The position numbers and the translations under genes are program-made. The notes beneath the pieces were generated by a model. It had not been told where the DNA came from. It did no database searches and saw nothing but the letters and a program-made list of their open reading frames with translations. From the NCBI RefSeq assembly GCF_047634355.1, contig NZ_JBLIAL010000008.1: 64,000 nucleotides of DNA; one strand, written 5' to 3'. This stretch comes from Porticoccus sp002341315 (lineage in GTDB: Bacteria > Pseudomonadota > Gammaproteobacteria > Pseudomonadales > Porticoccaceae). Positions 8,658 through 16,752 of the stretch are shown here, one piece after another (position 1 is the stretch's first letter; every line of letters begins with the position of its first letter).

Positions 8658-8801
8658 CTTTTCCGGCAGATTTTTGCGCATTGTGTTGGCGGTAGTCCGG
8701 ATTCAGGCATTATCCAATCTTCTAGCCCCCTGGTTACTGGGGTATAATGCGCCGCTTTTATCAGGGGCGTTCTGCCCGCTCTAGAATCAGGGTATTTAGT
8801 T

Positions 8802-9080
8802 ATGCCGATTTACAGTTATCAATGTCAGGCCTGTGGTCATGCGCTGGAGGCACTCCAAAAAATCAGTGACAAACCATTGACGGATTGTCCGGTTTGTCAT
8901 CAGTCGGAATTGAAAAAACAGTTGACGGCTGCCGGTTTCCGGCTGAGCGGCAGCGGCTGGTATGAAACGGATTTCAAAAAAGAGAAAAGAAAAAATATTG
9001 CTGGCGACCAGCCCTCGGAAAGCAAGGCAAAACCTGAAGCAAAACCCAAAGAGGCTGCCGGTTCCACCCCCGCCGCCTGA
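8802..9080 (+). CDS. FmdB-type zinc-ribbon protein
   Basis: This 92-residue protein begins MPIYSYQCQACG, the hallmark of the FmdB/CxxC_CxxC regulatory-protein family. Cys8 and Cys11 pair with Cys29 and Cys32 to form a zinc ribbon. The second half is a Lys/Glu/Pro/Ala-rich tail that is probably disordered. The gene lies 57 bases upstream of aspS; as I recall the same neighbour precedes aspS in Pseudomonas. A TATAAT at 8743-8748 upstream has no convincing -35. The molecular role of the family is not established. Confidence 0.88.
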   Translation: MPIYSYQCQACGHALEALQKISDKPLTDCPVCHQSELKKQLTAAGFRLSGSGWYETDFKKEKRKNIAGDQPSESKAKPEAKPKEAAGSTPAA

Positions 9081-9137
9081 ACCAGTACCATCGGAAGCCC
9101 TGCCCGGCCTCCATTAGATTAACAACGGGAAGACATA

Positions 9138-10913
9138 ATGCGGACAAGTTATTGTGGTGTGCTCGGCGCCGAACACATTGATCAGGAAGTCACTCTGTGC
9201 GGTTGGGTGGATCGTCGCCGCGACCACGGGGGTGTGATCTTTGTCGATTTGCGCGATCGTGAAGGTATCGTGCAGGTCGTGTTTGACCCGGATTGCGGCG
9301 AGCATTTTGCCCTCGCCGACCGTGTTCGCAGTGAGTATGTGCTGCAGGTGACTGGTCGGGTTCGCGCCAGAACTCCCGAAACCGTCAACCCGGAAATGGC
9401 CACCGGCCAGATTGAAATTTATGGTCTGGCTGTGCAGATACTGAATGCATCCGAAACGCCGCCTTTCCCGCTGGATCAGCACAACAAGGTGGGCGAGGAA
9501 GTGCGGCTCAAGTACCGCTATCTGGACCTGCGCCGGCCGGAAATGCTCAACAACATGCGGTTTCGCTCCAGGGTGACCAATATTATTCGCAACTTTCTCG
9601 ATCAACGGGGATTTCTGGATATTGAAACCCCGATCCTGACCCGGGCCACGCCGGAGGGTGCTCGCGATTACCTGGTGCCGAGCCGCACCCACGAAGGCAA
9701 GTTCTTTGCGCTACCGCAGTCGCCACAGTTGTTTAAGCAGTTGCTGATGGCGTCGGGCGTGGACCGTTATTACCAGATCGCAAAATGTTTCCGTGACGAA
9801 GATCTCCGGGCGGACCGCCAGCCTGAATTTACCCAGGTTGATGTGGAGATGTCGTTTACCTCAGAAGCGGAGATCATGGCCATCAATGAGGAGATGATCC
9901 GCACGGTTTTCCAAGAGGTGCTTGAGGTGGACCTGGGTCACTTTCCCTCCATGCCTCACAGCGAAGCCATCATGCGCTATGGCAGCGATAAACCGGATTT
10001 GCGGATTCCCCTTGAACTGGTGGAAATCAAGGACCTGATGGCAGGAGTGGATTTCAAGGTGTTTTCCGGGCCGGCCAATGACCCAAAAGGTCGCGTTACG
10101 GCATTGAAAGTGCCGGGTGGCAACGGGATCAGTCGCAAACAGATAGATGATTACACCAAATTTGTCGGTATTTACGGTGCCCGGGGACTGGCCTACATCA
10201 AGGTCAATAACAGGGAAGACCTGGAGGACGGGCTGCAATCCCCGATAGTCAAGTTTCTGCCATTGGACGTGCGTTCCGCCATACTTGATCGCACCGCTGC
10301 CGAGAATGGCGACCTGATTTTCTTTGGTGCAGATAACCACCGTGTTGTCACCGAAGCATTGGGTGCCCTGCGCTGTAAACTCGGCGCAGACCTGAATCTC
10401 TATACCTGTCAGTGGGCGCCATTGTGGGTGGTCGACTTCCCGATGTTTGAAGAAGATGGAGAGGGCGGTTGGACCTCCCTGCATCATCCCTTTACCCGAC
10501 CGGCCTGCTCGGTGGAAACGCTTGAGGCCGACCCGGAAAAAGCCCTGTCGATTGCCTACGATATGGTGTTGAACGGCACGGAGCTCGGTGGTGGTTCGAT
10601 TCGTATCCACAACCCCGATATGCAGCATGCGGTCTTTAAGGTGTTGGGTATCAGTGAAGCAGAAGCGGATGAAAAATTCGGTTTCCTGATCGATGCCCTG
10701 AAGTTTGGTTGCCCCCCCCATGGCGGGTTGGCATTTGGTCTGGATCGACTGATCATGTTGATGACCGGTAGTCATTCGATTCGCGATGTGATCGCTTTCC
10801 CGAAAACCCAGACAGCGGCCTGCGTCATGACCGATGCGCCGGGTGGAGTTGATAATCGGCAATTGCGTGAACTGAATATTCGTTTGCGGGAGAAAAAACC
10901 GGCGGATAGCTGA
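9138..10913 (+). CDS. aspS: Aspartyl-tRNA synthetase, probably non-discriminating
   Basis: AspRS is a class IIb synthetase of 591 residues. It has an N-terminal OB-fold anticodon domain, motif 2 (FRDEDLRADRQPEFTQ), the bacterial GAD insertion and motif 3 (GLAFGLDRLIMLM). In the anticodon domain the sequence reads RRRDHGGVIF: His30 matches the His of the non-discriminating Pseudomonas enzyme, where the discriminating E. coli enzyme has Leu. From this I infer that it may also form Asp-tRNA(Asn), for conversion by GatCAB elsewhere in the genome. The general AspRS call is firm; the specificity is inference. Confidence 0.97.
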   Translation: MRTSYCGVLGAEHIDQEVTLCGWVDRRRDHGGVIFVDLRDREGIVQVVFDPDCGEHFALADRVRSEYVLQVTGRVRARTPETVNPEMATGQIEIYGLAVQILNASETPPFPLDQHNKVGEEVRLKYRYLDLRRPEMLNNMRFRSRVTNIIRNFLDQRGFLDIETPILTRATPEGARDYLVPSRTHEGKFFALPQSPQLFKQLLMASGVDRYYQIAKCFRDEDLRADRQPEFTQVDVEMSFTSEAEIMAINEEMIRTVFQEVLEVDLGHFPSMPHSEAIMRYGSDKPDLRIPLELVEIKDLMAGVDFKVFSGPANDPKGRVTALKVPGGNGISRKQIDDYTKFVGIYGARGLAYIKVNNREDLEDGLQSPIVKFLPLDVRSAILDRTAAENGDLIFFGADNHRVVTEALGALRCKLGADLNLYTCQWAPLWVVDFPMFEEDGEGGWTSLHHPFTRPACSVETLEADPEKALSIAYDMVLNGTELGGGSIRIHNPDMQHAVFKVLGISEAEADEKFGFLIDALKFGCPPHGGLAFGLDRLIMLMTGSHSIRDVIAFPKTQTAACVMTDAPGGVDNRQLRELNIRLREKKPADS

Positions 10914-11004
10914 TCTATTCCGCAGCGCGCTGAGCGATGTAACACGATAAAAAAACGACTGTTGGAGAAACGACTGCAGCTCGGAAGGATGGGAGATTTT
11001 TGTT

Positions 11005-11751
11005 ATGGCAGGTCACAGCAAATGGGCCAATATCAAGCACCGCAAGGCAGCGCAGGATGCCAAGCGCGGCAAGGTGTTCACCAAACTGATTCGTGAACTG
11101 GTTGTGGCTGCAAAATCCGGTGGGCCCCTGCCGGAGGACAATCCCCGGCTCCGCGCCGCAGTGGATAAGGCGCTCGGTAATAACATGAAGCGTGACACCA
11201 TTGATAAAGCCATTGCCAGGGGTGCGGGTGCCGGTGAAGGCGACAATTATGAAGAGGTGACCTACGAGGGTTATGGTGTCGGAGGTATTGCCGTGCTCGT
11301 GGACTGTATGACGGATAACCGCAATCGTACGGTTTCCGATGTGCGACACGCATTCACCAAGCGCGGTGGCAATCTGGGCACGGACGGATCGGTCGCCTAC
11401 CTGTTTAAGCGTACCGGTCAAATCAGTTATCCCGCCGGGGTTGATGAAAACCGCTTAATCGAAGTGGCCCTGGAAGCGGGCGCAGAAGATGTGGTGACCA
11501 ACGATGATGGTTCCATGGATGTGCTCACCGCCTGGGAAGACTTCAGTGCAGTCAAAGAGGCCCTGCAGGGAGCCGGCCTAGAGCCGGAAAGTGCAGAGGT
11601 CACCATGCTGGCATCCATTACTGTGCCGGTTGACCTGGACGGTGCGGAAAAATTGTTGGCGCTGGTGGATCATCTGGAAGATCTGGATGATGTGCAGAAT
11701 GTATTTACCAATGCGGATATTCCTGCGTCGGTGATGGCTGAGCTCGGCTGA
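11005..11751 (+). CDS. yebC: YebC/TACO1-family protein
   Basis: The 248-residue protein begins MAGHSKWANIKHRKAAQDAKRGKVF, the unmistakable start of the YebC family, followed by the conserved AIARGAG and YEGYG segments. Family members are described as DNA-binding regulators (PmpR in Pseudomonas) and more recently as ribosome-associated factors that ease translation of proline stretches. It sits between aspS and ruvC, as in many gammaproteobacteria. The start is ATG 11005 with GGGAG upstream. The encoded TolA in this window has an extreme Pro-Lys stretch, a possible YebC-dependent substrate (inference). Confidence 0.95.
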   Translation: MAGHSKWANIKHRKAAQDAKRGKVFTKLIRELVVAAKSGGPLPEDNPRLRAAVDKALGNNMKRDTIDKAIARGAGAGEGDNYEEVTYEGYGVGGIAVLVDCMTDNRNRTVSDVRHAFTKRGGNLGTDGSVAYLFKRTGQISYPAGVDENRLIEVALEAGAEDVVTNDDGSMDVLTAWEDFSAVKEALQGAGLEPESAEVTMLASITVPVDLDGAEKLLALVDHLEDLDDVQNVFTNADIPASVMAELG

Positions 11752-11828
11752 TGATCGGTTGGGCCAGAGAGTAAACCCGGGTGTATCCCGATATTGTTAA
11801 CAGAACGAGTAATCACAGGAGAGACAGG

Positions 11829-12140
11829 ATGAAAGTACTTCAGAAAACTGACGAGTACACCATTTATCAAAAACGCTCAGGCCGCTATGCCGTTGAAGGC
11901 GCTGACAAGAAGATCATTAATGGTGACGAAAAAGTCAGCATTCTGGTCGCTGCGGGTGTCGTTAAGCAGGCAGTTGCCAAACCCGCGCCGGTAGAAGAGG
12001 CGGTTGTTGAAGAGGCTCCCGCTGAGGAAGCATCGGCAGAGGCAGCTCCAGCAGAAGAGGCTGTGGCAGAGGAAGCGCCTGCTGATGAAACACCCGCAGA
12101 AGCAGCTCCCGCTGAATCGGCAGATGAGGAAACCAAATAA
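11829..12140 (+). CDS. Small protein with Ala/Glu/Pro repeat tail, function unknown
   Basis: I do not recognise a function. The 103-residue product has a compact N-terminal part (about residues 1-46, MKVLQKTDEYTIYQKRSGRY and onward) and a low-complexity acidic tail built from units such as APAEE, VVEEAPAEE and EEAPADE. No membrane segment or signal peptide is seen. The ATG at 11829 has AGGA just upstream and gives a sensible start; an upstream in-frame ATG at 11781 would add 16 unrelated residues. It lies alone between yebC and ruvC and ends at a strong terminator, so it is probably a separate short transcript. Confidence 0.75.
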   Translation: MKVLQKTDEYTIYQKRSGRYAVEGADKKIINGDEKVSILVAAGVVKQAVAKPAPVEEAVVEEAPAEEASAEAAPAEEAVAEEAPADETPAEAAPAESADEETK

Positions 12141-12161
12141 AAATTGTTGTGTGAACTCAAA

Positions 12162-12191
12162 AAAAGGCGGCTGGCAACAGCCGCCTTTTTT
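12162..12191 (+). terminator. Rho-independent terminator before ruvC
   Basis: Stem AAAAGGCGGCTG/CAGCCGCCTTTT with loop GCAA, ending in a T-run, 22 bases after the small acidic-tail gene. It separates that gene from the ruvCAB transcript. Confidence 0.92.
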
Positions 12192-12245
12192 AGTGGGTAC
12201 AGTGACGATGGAGCCGTTGGCTCTTGTTTTTTCAAGCGATTAGGA

Positions 12246-12265
12246 TACTGTGACAATATACAGTA
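12246..12265 (+). promoter_or_regulatory. LexA (SOS) box upstream of ruvC
   Basis: TACTGTGACAATATACAGTA fits the gammaproteobacterial LexA consensus, CTG-N10-CAG with TACTGT and ACAGTA ends. It lies 15 bases before the ruvC ATG, so a bound repressor would block the promoter or early transcript. This predicts DNA-damage induction of ruvC-ruvA-ruvB. Confidence 0.85.
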
Positions 12266-12280
12266 TTTCGGGCGATTCCC

Positions 12281-12799
12281 ATGACACTGATTCTCGGTAT
12301 AGACCCGGGTTCGAGAAAGACCGGCTTTGGCCTTGTCAACGCCGTTGGTTCCAATGCTGAGTATGTTGCCAGTGGCATTATTCGCCTGCCGGATGGGGCG
12401 CTTCCGGATCGTCTCAAGGTGATCTTTGAGAGCCTTTCCAGCATTATCGAAGAGCATCATCCTGAGACAATGGCCATTGAGGATGTTTTCTTTGCCCGAG
12501 ATCCCAGGGCTGCGTTGAAGCTCGGTCAGGCCCGTGGCGCCGCGATTGTGGCGGGTGTTGCCGCGGGATTGTCAGTGGCCGAATATGCCGCGCGGTCAGT
12601 CAAGCAGTCGGTGGTTGGCAGTGGCGCGGCTGGCAAGGATCAGGTGCAGCACATGATCACACGACTGCTGAAGTTGCCTTCGGCACCCTCTGAGGATGCC
12701 GCAGACGCACTTGCAGTGGCGCTATGCCACGCGCAAACAATGCGCACCACGGCCGGGTTGCCCCCTGATGTTCATTATGCCAGAGGGCGGTATAAATAA
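12281..12799 (+). CDS. ruvC: Holliday junction resolvase RuvC
   Basis: RuvC cuts four-way junctions in recombinational repair, guided by RuvAB. The 172-residue protein has the RNase-H-like fold with acidic catalytic residues visible at Asp8 (ILGIDPGSRKTGFG), Glu67 (AIEDVFFARD) and the C-terminal SEDAADALAVALCHA cluster. The ATG at 12281 directly follows the LexA box. It is first in a ruvC-ruvA-ruvB run; the 33-base gap to ruvA suggests one transcript. Confidence 0.97.
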   Translation: MTLILGIDPGSRKTGFGLVNAVGSNAEYVASGIIRLPDGALPDRLKVIFESLSSIIEEHHPETMAIEDVFFARDPRAALKLGQARGAAIVAGVAAGLSVAEYAARSVKQSVVGSGAAGKDQVQHMITRLLKLPSAPSEDAADALAVALCHAQTMRTTAGLPPDVHYARGRYK

Positions 12800-12832
12800 T
12801 ATGGCGAGTCCTGTAAAGAGAGGGGTTGCAAG

Positions 12833-13435
12833 GTGATCGGGAGAATTCATGGCACATTGCTGGAGCGCAAGGCACCGGAACTGCTGATTGATGTGCAGGG
12901 TGTCGGCTACGAAGTATTGGTGTCGCTCAATACGTTTTTTGATTTGCCGGTACCGGGGCAGACGGTGACTCTCCATACGCACTTTGTGGTGCGGGAGGAT
13001 GTACAGCAACTTTACGGCTTTGCCGATACTGTCGAGCGCGAGTTATTTCGCAGCCTGATCAGGGTCAGTGGCGTGGGGCCGAAAATGGCGCTGGCCATTT
13101 TATCCGGAATGACGGCGGCTGATTTTGCCCATTCAGTACAGCATAACGATACCGCCACACTGGTGCGATTGCCCGGCGTCGGCAAAAAAACGGCCGAACG
13201 CCTGATCGTGGAAATGCGGGATCGCCTCAATCATTTTTCCACCGATTCGACGGACTCTCCAGTCACTGGCCAGGCAGGACGACAAACCGATACGGTTCGG
13301 GAGGCCGAGAGCGCACTGATTGCACTGGGTTACAAGCCCCAGGAGGCGGCCCGGATGATAACGGCTGTAGCCAGTGAAGGGCAATCCAGTCAGGAATTGA
13401 TTCGCCTTGCTCTGAAAAGCATGGTTAAAAGCTAG
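12833..13435 (+). CDS. ruvA: Holliday junction branch migration protein RuvA
   Basis: RuvA tetramers bind the junction and load the RuvB motors. The 200-residue protein starts with GTG (MIGRIHGTLLERKAPELLID), preceded by GAGAGGGG. It shows the N-terminal OB-fold, the helix-hairpin-helix pair (VSGVGPKMALAILSG and LPGVGKKTAERLIVEM) and a C-terminal domain (ESALIALGYKPQEAARMI) that contacts RuvB. It lies between ruvC and ruvB in the SOS-controlled cluster. Confidence 0.97.
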   Translation: MIGRIHGTLLERKAPELLIDVQGVGYEVLVSLNTFFDLPVPGQTVTLHTHFVVREDVQQLYGFADTVERELFRSLIRVSGVGPKMALAILSGMTAADFAHSVQHNDTATLVRLPGVGKKTAERLIVEMRDRLNHFSTDSTDSPVTGQAGRQTDTVREAESALIALGYKPQEAARMITAVASEGQSSQELIRLALKSMVKS

Positions 13436-13458
13436 CTCGTGCAAGATATACTGCGCCC

Positions 13459-14496
13459 ATGATTGAGAACGACCGTCTTATATCCCCAGAAGCTTCCGTC
13501 CAGGAGGAGCGCTTTGATCGTGCGATTCGTCCCCTGAGTCTGGCCGACTACGTCGGGCAGCAGGCGGTTCGTGAGCAGATGGAAATATTTATCGGTGCCG
13601 CGCGCAAGCGCGGTGAACCACTGGATCACACACTGGTGTTTGGCCCCCCGGGTCTGGGCAAGACCACGCTGGCCCATATCATTGCCAATGAAATGGGTGT
13701 GGATCTGAAAACCACTTCCGGCCCGGTGCTGGAGAAAGCCGGTGATCTGGCGGCCCTGATGACCAATCTGGAGCCGGGAGACGTGTTGTTCATTGACGAG
13801 ATTCATCGTCTGAGTCCCGTGGTGGAAGAGGTTATCTATCCAGCCATGGAAGACTACCAGCTGGATATCATGATCGGTGAAGGGCCTGCTGCACGTTCCA
13901 TTAAGCTGGACTTGCCACCCTTTACCCTGGTTGGTGCAACGACCCGGGCGGGGTTGCTCACATCGCCGTTGCGTGATCGTTTTGGTATCGTGCAGCGCCT
14001 CGAGTTTTACTCAGTGGACGAGTTGAGTACGATTGTCGCGCGCTCTGCGGATATTCTCGGTGTGGCCATGGGGCAGCAGGGCGCTATGGAGATTGCCCGC
14101 CGTGCGAGGGGTACACCCAGAATAGCCAATCGCCTGTTGCGTCGGGTCAGGGACTATGCCGAGATCAAAGCAGATGGCAAGATCAGTGCGGAGGTGGCCG
14201 ATCAGGCATTGAATATGCTCAATGTGGATGCCAATGGTTTTGATCATATGGATCGACGGCTGATGCTGACCATCATGCAGAAGTTTGATGGCGGGCCTGT
14301 GGGGGTGGACAGTCTGGCCGCCGCGATCAGCGAAGAGCGGGGAACGATCGAGGACGTACTGGAACCGTTTCTGATCCAGCAGGGATACTTGATGAGAACC
14401 ACTCGGGGTCGAATGGTTACAAACCTTGCCTACCAGCACTTCGGTTTGAAAAGTCCACAAAAAAATGACCAACAACTGGATTTCATGGAGAAATGA
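13459..14496 (+). CDS. ruvB: Holliday junction branch migration ATPase RuvB
   Basis: RuvB is the AAA+ motor that drives branch migration with RuvA. Its 345 residues show Walker A (FGPPGLGKTTLAH), Walker B (LFIDEIHRL), the sensor-1 segment (TLVGATTRAGLLTSPLRDRF) and the C-terminal winged helix (RTTRGRMVTNLAYQHF). The ATG at 13459 has no clear ribosome-binding site. The stop overlaps the next ATG by four bases, tying ybgC and perhaps the tol genes to the same transcript. Confidence 0.97.
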   Translation: MIENDRLISPEASVQEERFDRAIRPLSLADYVGQQAVREQMEIFIGAARKRGEPLDHTLVFGPPGLGKTTLAHIIANEMGVDLKTTSGPVLEKAGDLAALMTNLEPGDVLFIDEIHRLSPVVEEVIYPAMEDYQLDIMIGEGPAARSIKLDLPPFTLVGATTRAGLLTSPLRDRFGIVQRLEFYSVDELSTIVARSADILGVAMGQQGAMEIARRARGTPRIANRLLRRVRDYAEIKADGKISAEVADQALNMLNVDANGFDHMDRRLMLTIMQKFDGGPVGVDSLAAAISEERGTIEDVLEPFLIQQGYLMRTTRGRMVTNLAYQHFGLKSPQKNDQQLDFMEK

Positions 14497-14894
14497 CCAG
14501 CGAATATTGTCTACCGATCCGTGTGTATGTGGAAGACACCGACGCGGGCGGGATTGTCTACTACGCCAATTATCTGAAGTACCTTGAGCGCGCCCGCACT
14601 GAACTGATGCGGTCGTTGGGTTATGACAAGCCGGCGCTGTTTGAGGGCATGCAGTTTGTGGTCTGTTCGGTGGAATTGAAGTACCGGCAACCGGCAGTAT
14701 TGGATGACCAGATTGTTGCCACAGCCAAACTGGTTGCCGTGAGCAGAACCTCATTTACCATCGCCCAAAAAGTGCTGAGGGGTGAGCAGGTTCTAGTCGA
14801 GGGGGTCGTAAAAGCGGCCTGTATCAATCATCAAACGAAGCGACCCACGGCCATCCCGGCCGAGATGTTGCAAACATTGCAAGCCGCTATTTAA
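14493..14894 (+). CDS. ybgC: Tol-Pal-associated acyl-CoA thioesterase YbgC
   Basis: This hotdog-fold thioesterase has 133 residues. The signature VYVEDTDAGGIVYYANYLKYLERARTE includes the catalytic Asp of the 4-hydroxybenzoyl-CoA thioesterase family. YbgC heads tol-pal clusters across gammaproteobacteria and acts on acyl-CoA or acyl-ACP, possibly for membrane lipid metabolism. It overlaps ruvB by four bases and lies 21 bases before tolQ. Confidence 0.95.
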   Translation: MTSEYCLPIRVYVEDTDAGGIVYYANYLKYLERARTELMRSLGYDKPALFEGMQFVVCSVELKYRQPAVLDDQIVATAKLVAVSRTSFTIAQKVLRGEQVLVEGVVKAACINHQTKRPTAIPAEMLQTLQAAI

Positions 14895-14915
14895 CAAGAA
14901 AACAGGAGTTACCTG

Positions 14916-15587
14916 GTGACCGAACAATTATCACTCTGGAGTCTGATTGCCGATGCTTCCCTGCTGGTGCAATTTGTCATGGCGCTGTTATTTTTTGCTT
15001 CGATCATCTCCTGGGTAATGATCATCCAACGCGGGCTATACCTGAGAAATGCGGGGATTAATCTGCGCAAATTCGAGGATAATTTCTGGTCCGGGGTAGA
15101 CCTTAATCAGCTCTATACGGATATTGGTGGCAGAGGTGCCGCTGAAGGTCTGGCGAGTGTATTCCGTGCCGGCTTCCGCGAGTTCAACCGACTGGCCCAG
15201 CAGGCTAATGTAGATGCGGATACGGTGATTGAAGGCACTGAGCGATCCATGCGAATTGCCCTGTCCCGGGAGGAGGAGCGGCTCAATCGTAATTTACCCT
15301 TTCTGGCCAGCGTTGCGTCGGTGAGCCCCTACATCGGTTTGTTTGGCACCGTTTGGGGGATCATGAACTCCTTTCGCGGACTGGCAACGGTACAGCAGGC
15401 CACCCTGGCAACTGTTGCGCCGGGTATCTCAGAAGCCTTGATCGCTACCGCCATGGGCTTGTTTGCCGCGATTCCGGCGGTGCTGGCCTACAATCGCTAT
15501 TCAGCGTCGGCGGATAGTATCTACAGTGGCTATCAAACCTTTGCCGAGGAGTTCTCCAGTATTCTGCACCGCCGGGTACACGGTTAA
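14916..15587 (+). CDS. tolQ: Tol-Pal system proton-channel subunit TolQ
   Basis: TolQ is the inner-membrane MotA/ExbB-type subunit that, with TolR, converts proton flow into force on TolA during cell constriction. The 223-residue protein has a first membrane helix near residues 17-40 and two more near 130-155 and 165-190 (TVWGIMNSFRGLATV, ISEALIATAMGLFAAIPAVLAYN). The GTG start at 14916 has CAGGAG seven bases upstream. The stop overlaps the tolR ATG by one base. Confidence 0.97.
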   Translation: MTEQLSLWSLIADASLLVQFVMALLFFASIISWVMIIQRGLYLRNAGINLRKFEDNFWSGVDLNQLYTDIGGRGAAEGLASVFRAGFREFNRLAQQANVDADTVIEGTERSMRIALSREEERLNRNLPFLASVASVSPYIGLFGTVWGIMNSFRGLATVQQATLATVAPGISEALIATAMGLFAAIPAVLAYNRYSASADSIYSGYQTFAEEFSSILHRRVHG

Positions 15588-16024
15588 TGGCTATCCGGAC
15601 TCCCAAACATAAAAGGCGGCTGGTGGCTGAAATCAATGTAGTGCCCTACATTGATGTGATGCTGGTATTGCTGATTGTCTTTATGGTGACCGCTCCCATG
15701 TTGATGCAGGGGGTCAAGGTGGAGCTGCCACAGGCACCGTCCGCACCGCTTGACGACAAAGACCTGGAACCCCTCATTGTCTCTGTGAAGGCCGATGGGA
15801 CTTACTACCTGGACCTCGGCAACGGCAAGAATATTGAAGAGCCGCTCACTTCCATTATTGAAAAAGTGCAGAAGGTGATGGGTGTGCAGCCGAAGACGCC
15901 CGTGCTGGTCTGGGGTGATGCAAAAGTGGATTATGGCACTGTGGTTAGGTTGATGAGTGAGCTGCAGAATGCCGGTGCGCCCTCTGTCGGGCTGGTCACC
16001 GAGCCGCCGCCGGGGAAAAACTAG
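15587..16024 (+). CDS. tolR: Tol-Pal system subunit TolR
   Basis: TolR is the ExbD-type partner of TolQ. The 145-residue protein has one membrane helix with the essential Asp in VVPYIDVMLVLLIVFMVTAPM, followed by a periplasmic domain that can contact peptidoglycan. TolQ's stop and the TolR ATG overlap (TAATG). Confidence 0.97.
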   Translation: MAIRTPKHKRRLVAEINVVPYIDVMLVLLIVFMVTAPMLMQGVKVELPQAPSAPLDDKDLEPLIVSVKADGTYYLDLGNGKNIEEPLTSIIEKVQKVMGVQPKTPVLVWGDAKVDYGTVVRLMSELQNAGAPSVGLVTEPPPGKN

Positions 16025-16029
16025 CTACC

Positions 16030-16749
16030 GTGTTCGCCGGCAAAGTCTCCTCGTTTACCGTTGCCATTGTGGTGAGCCTGCTGTTGCATGCTTGCATGTT
16101 GGTGCTATTGGTGGTGCATTGGGAACCGGAGAGGAAAGAACGAAAAATTACCCAGCCGAAATATGTTCAGGCAACGTTGCTCAAGCTGGAAGAAAAAGCC
16201 AAGCCCAAGCCAAAGCCCCCGGTGCCCAAAGCGGCACCCAAGCCGGCACCCAAGCCGACCCCGAAACCGGCCCCTAAGCCCAAGCCCAAGCCAGCTCCGA
16301 AGCCTGCGCCAAAACCGGAACCCAAGCCCGCGCCAAAACCGGAACCGAAACCGGAGCCCAAACCGCAAATAGACAAGCGACAACTTGAACAGGCACTGGC
16401 CAGTGCCCTGGCCGAGGAAGAGGCATTTTTGGCAGCCGCGAACGATGAGGAGTTGGCCAGCAGTTACGCGGATTACATTTTTGAGCGTGTGGCCGCCAAC
16501 TGGAGTCGCCCCCCCAGTGCCCGTCGTGATATGGAGGTTGAGTTGCTGGTACAGCTGGTGCCAACTGGACAAGTGGTTAGCGTAGTTGTTGTCAGATCCA
16601 GTGGTAATAAAGCATTTGATCGTTCTGCCGAACAAGCGGTGCTTAAAGTGGGCCGGTTCGAAAAGTTAAAGGAACTGCCGCCGAAGGTGTTCGAGACTTA
16701 TTTTCGTAAATTGCCATTAATTTTCAGACCAGATGATTTGAGGTTATAA
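16030..16749 (+). CDS. tolA: TolA with short Lys-Pro stalk
   Basis: TolA spans the periplasm and links TolQR to TolB/Pal. The 239-residue protein has one membrane helix (about 7-30), a repetitive stalk (about 57-113) made almost entirely of KP/PKPA/PKPE units, and a C-terminal TolA domain (YADYIFERVAANW through the end). Well-studied TolA proteins have a long Ala/Lys/Glu-rich helical stalk; this one is short and TonB-like. Position between tolR and tolB and the C-terminal domain still favour TolA. The start is GTG 16030, five bases after the tolR stop. Confidence 0.9.
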   Translation: MFAGKVSSFTVAIVVSLLLHACMLVLLVVHWEPERKERKITQPKYVQATLLKLEEKAKPKPKPPVPKAAPKPAPKPTPKPAPKPKPKPAPKPAPKPEPKPAPKPEPKPEPKPQIDKRQLEQALASALAEEEAFLAAANDEELASSYADYIFERVAANWSRPPSARRDMEVELLVQLVPTGQVVSVVVVRSSGNKAFDRSAEQAVLKVGRFEKLKELPPKVFETYFRKLPLIFRPDDLRL

Positions 16750-16752
16750 ACA

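Noticed and set aside
9861..10862. A 333-residue open frame opposite aspS
   Set aside because: Antisense shadow of the AspRS catalytic domain.
16199..16380. Short tandem repeat or CRISPR-like array
   Set aside because: The repetition is codon-level Lys-Pro coding inside tolA, without spacers.
16030..16749. TolA read as a TonB because of its Lys-Pro stalk
   Set aside because: It lies between tolR and tolB, its C-terminal domain fits TolA, and no TonB-type C-terminal YP motif is seen.
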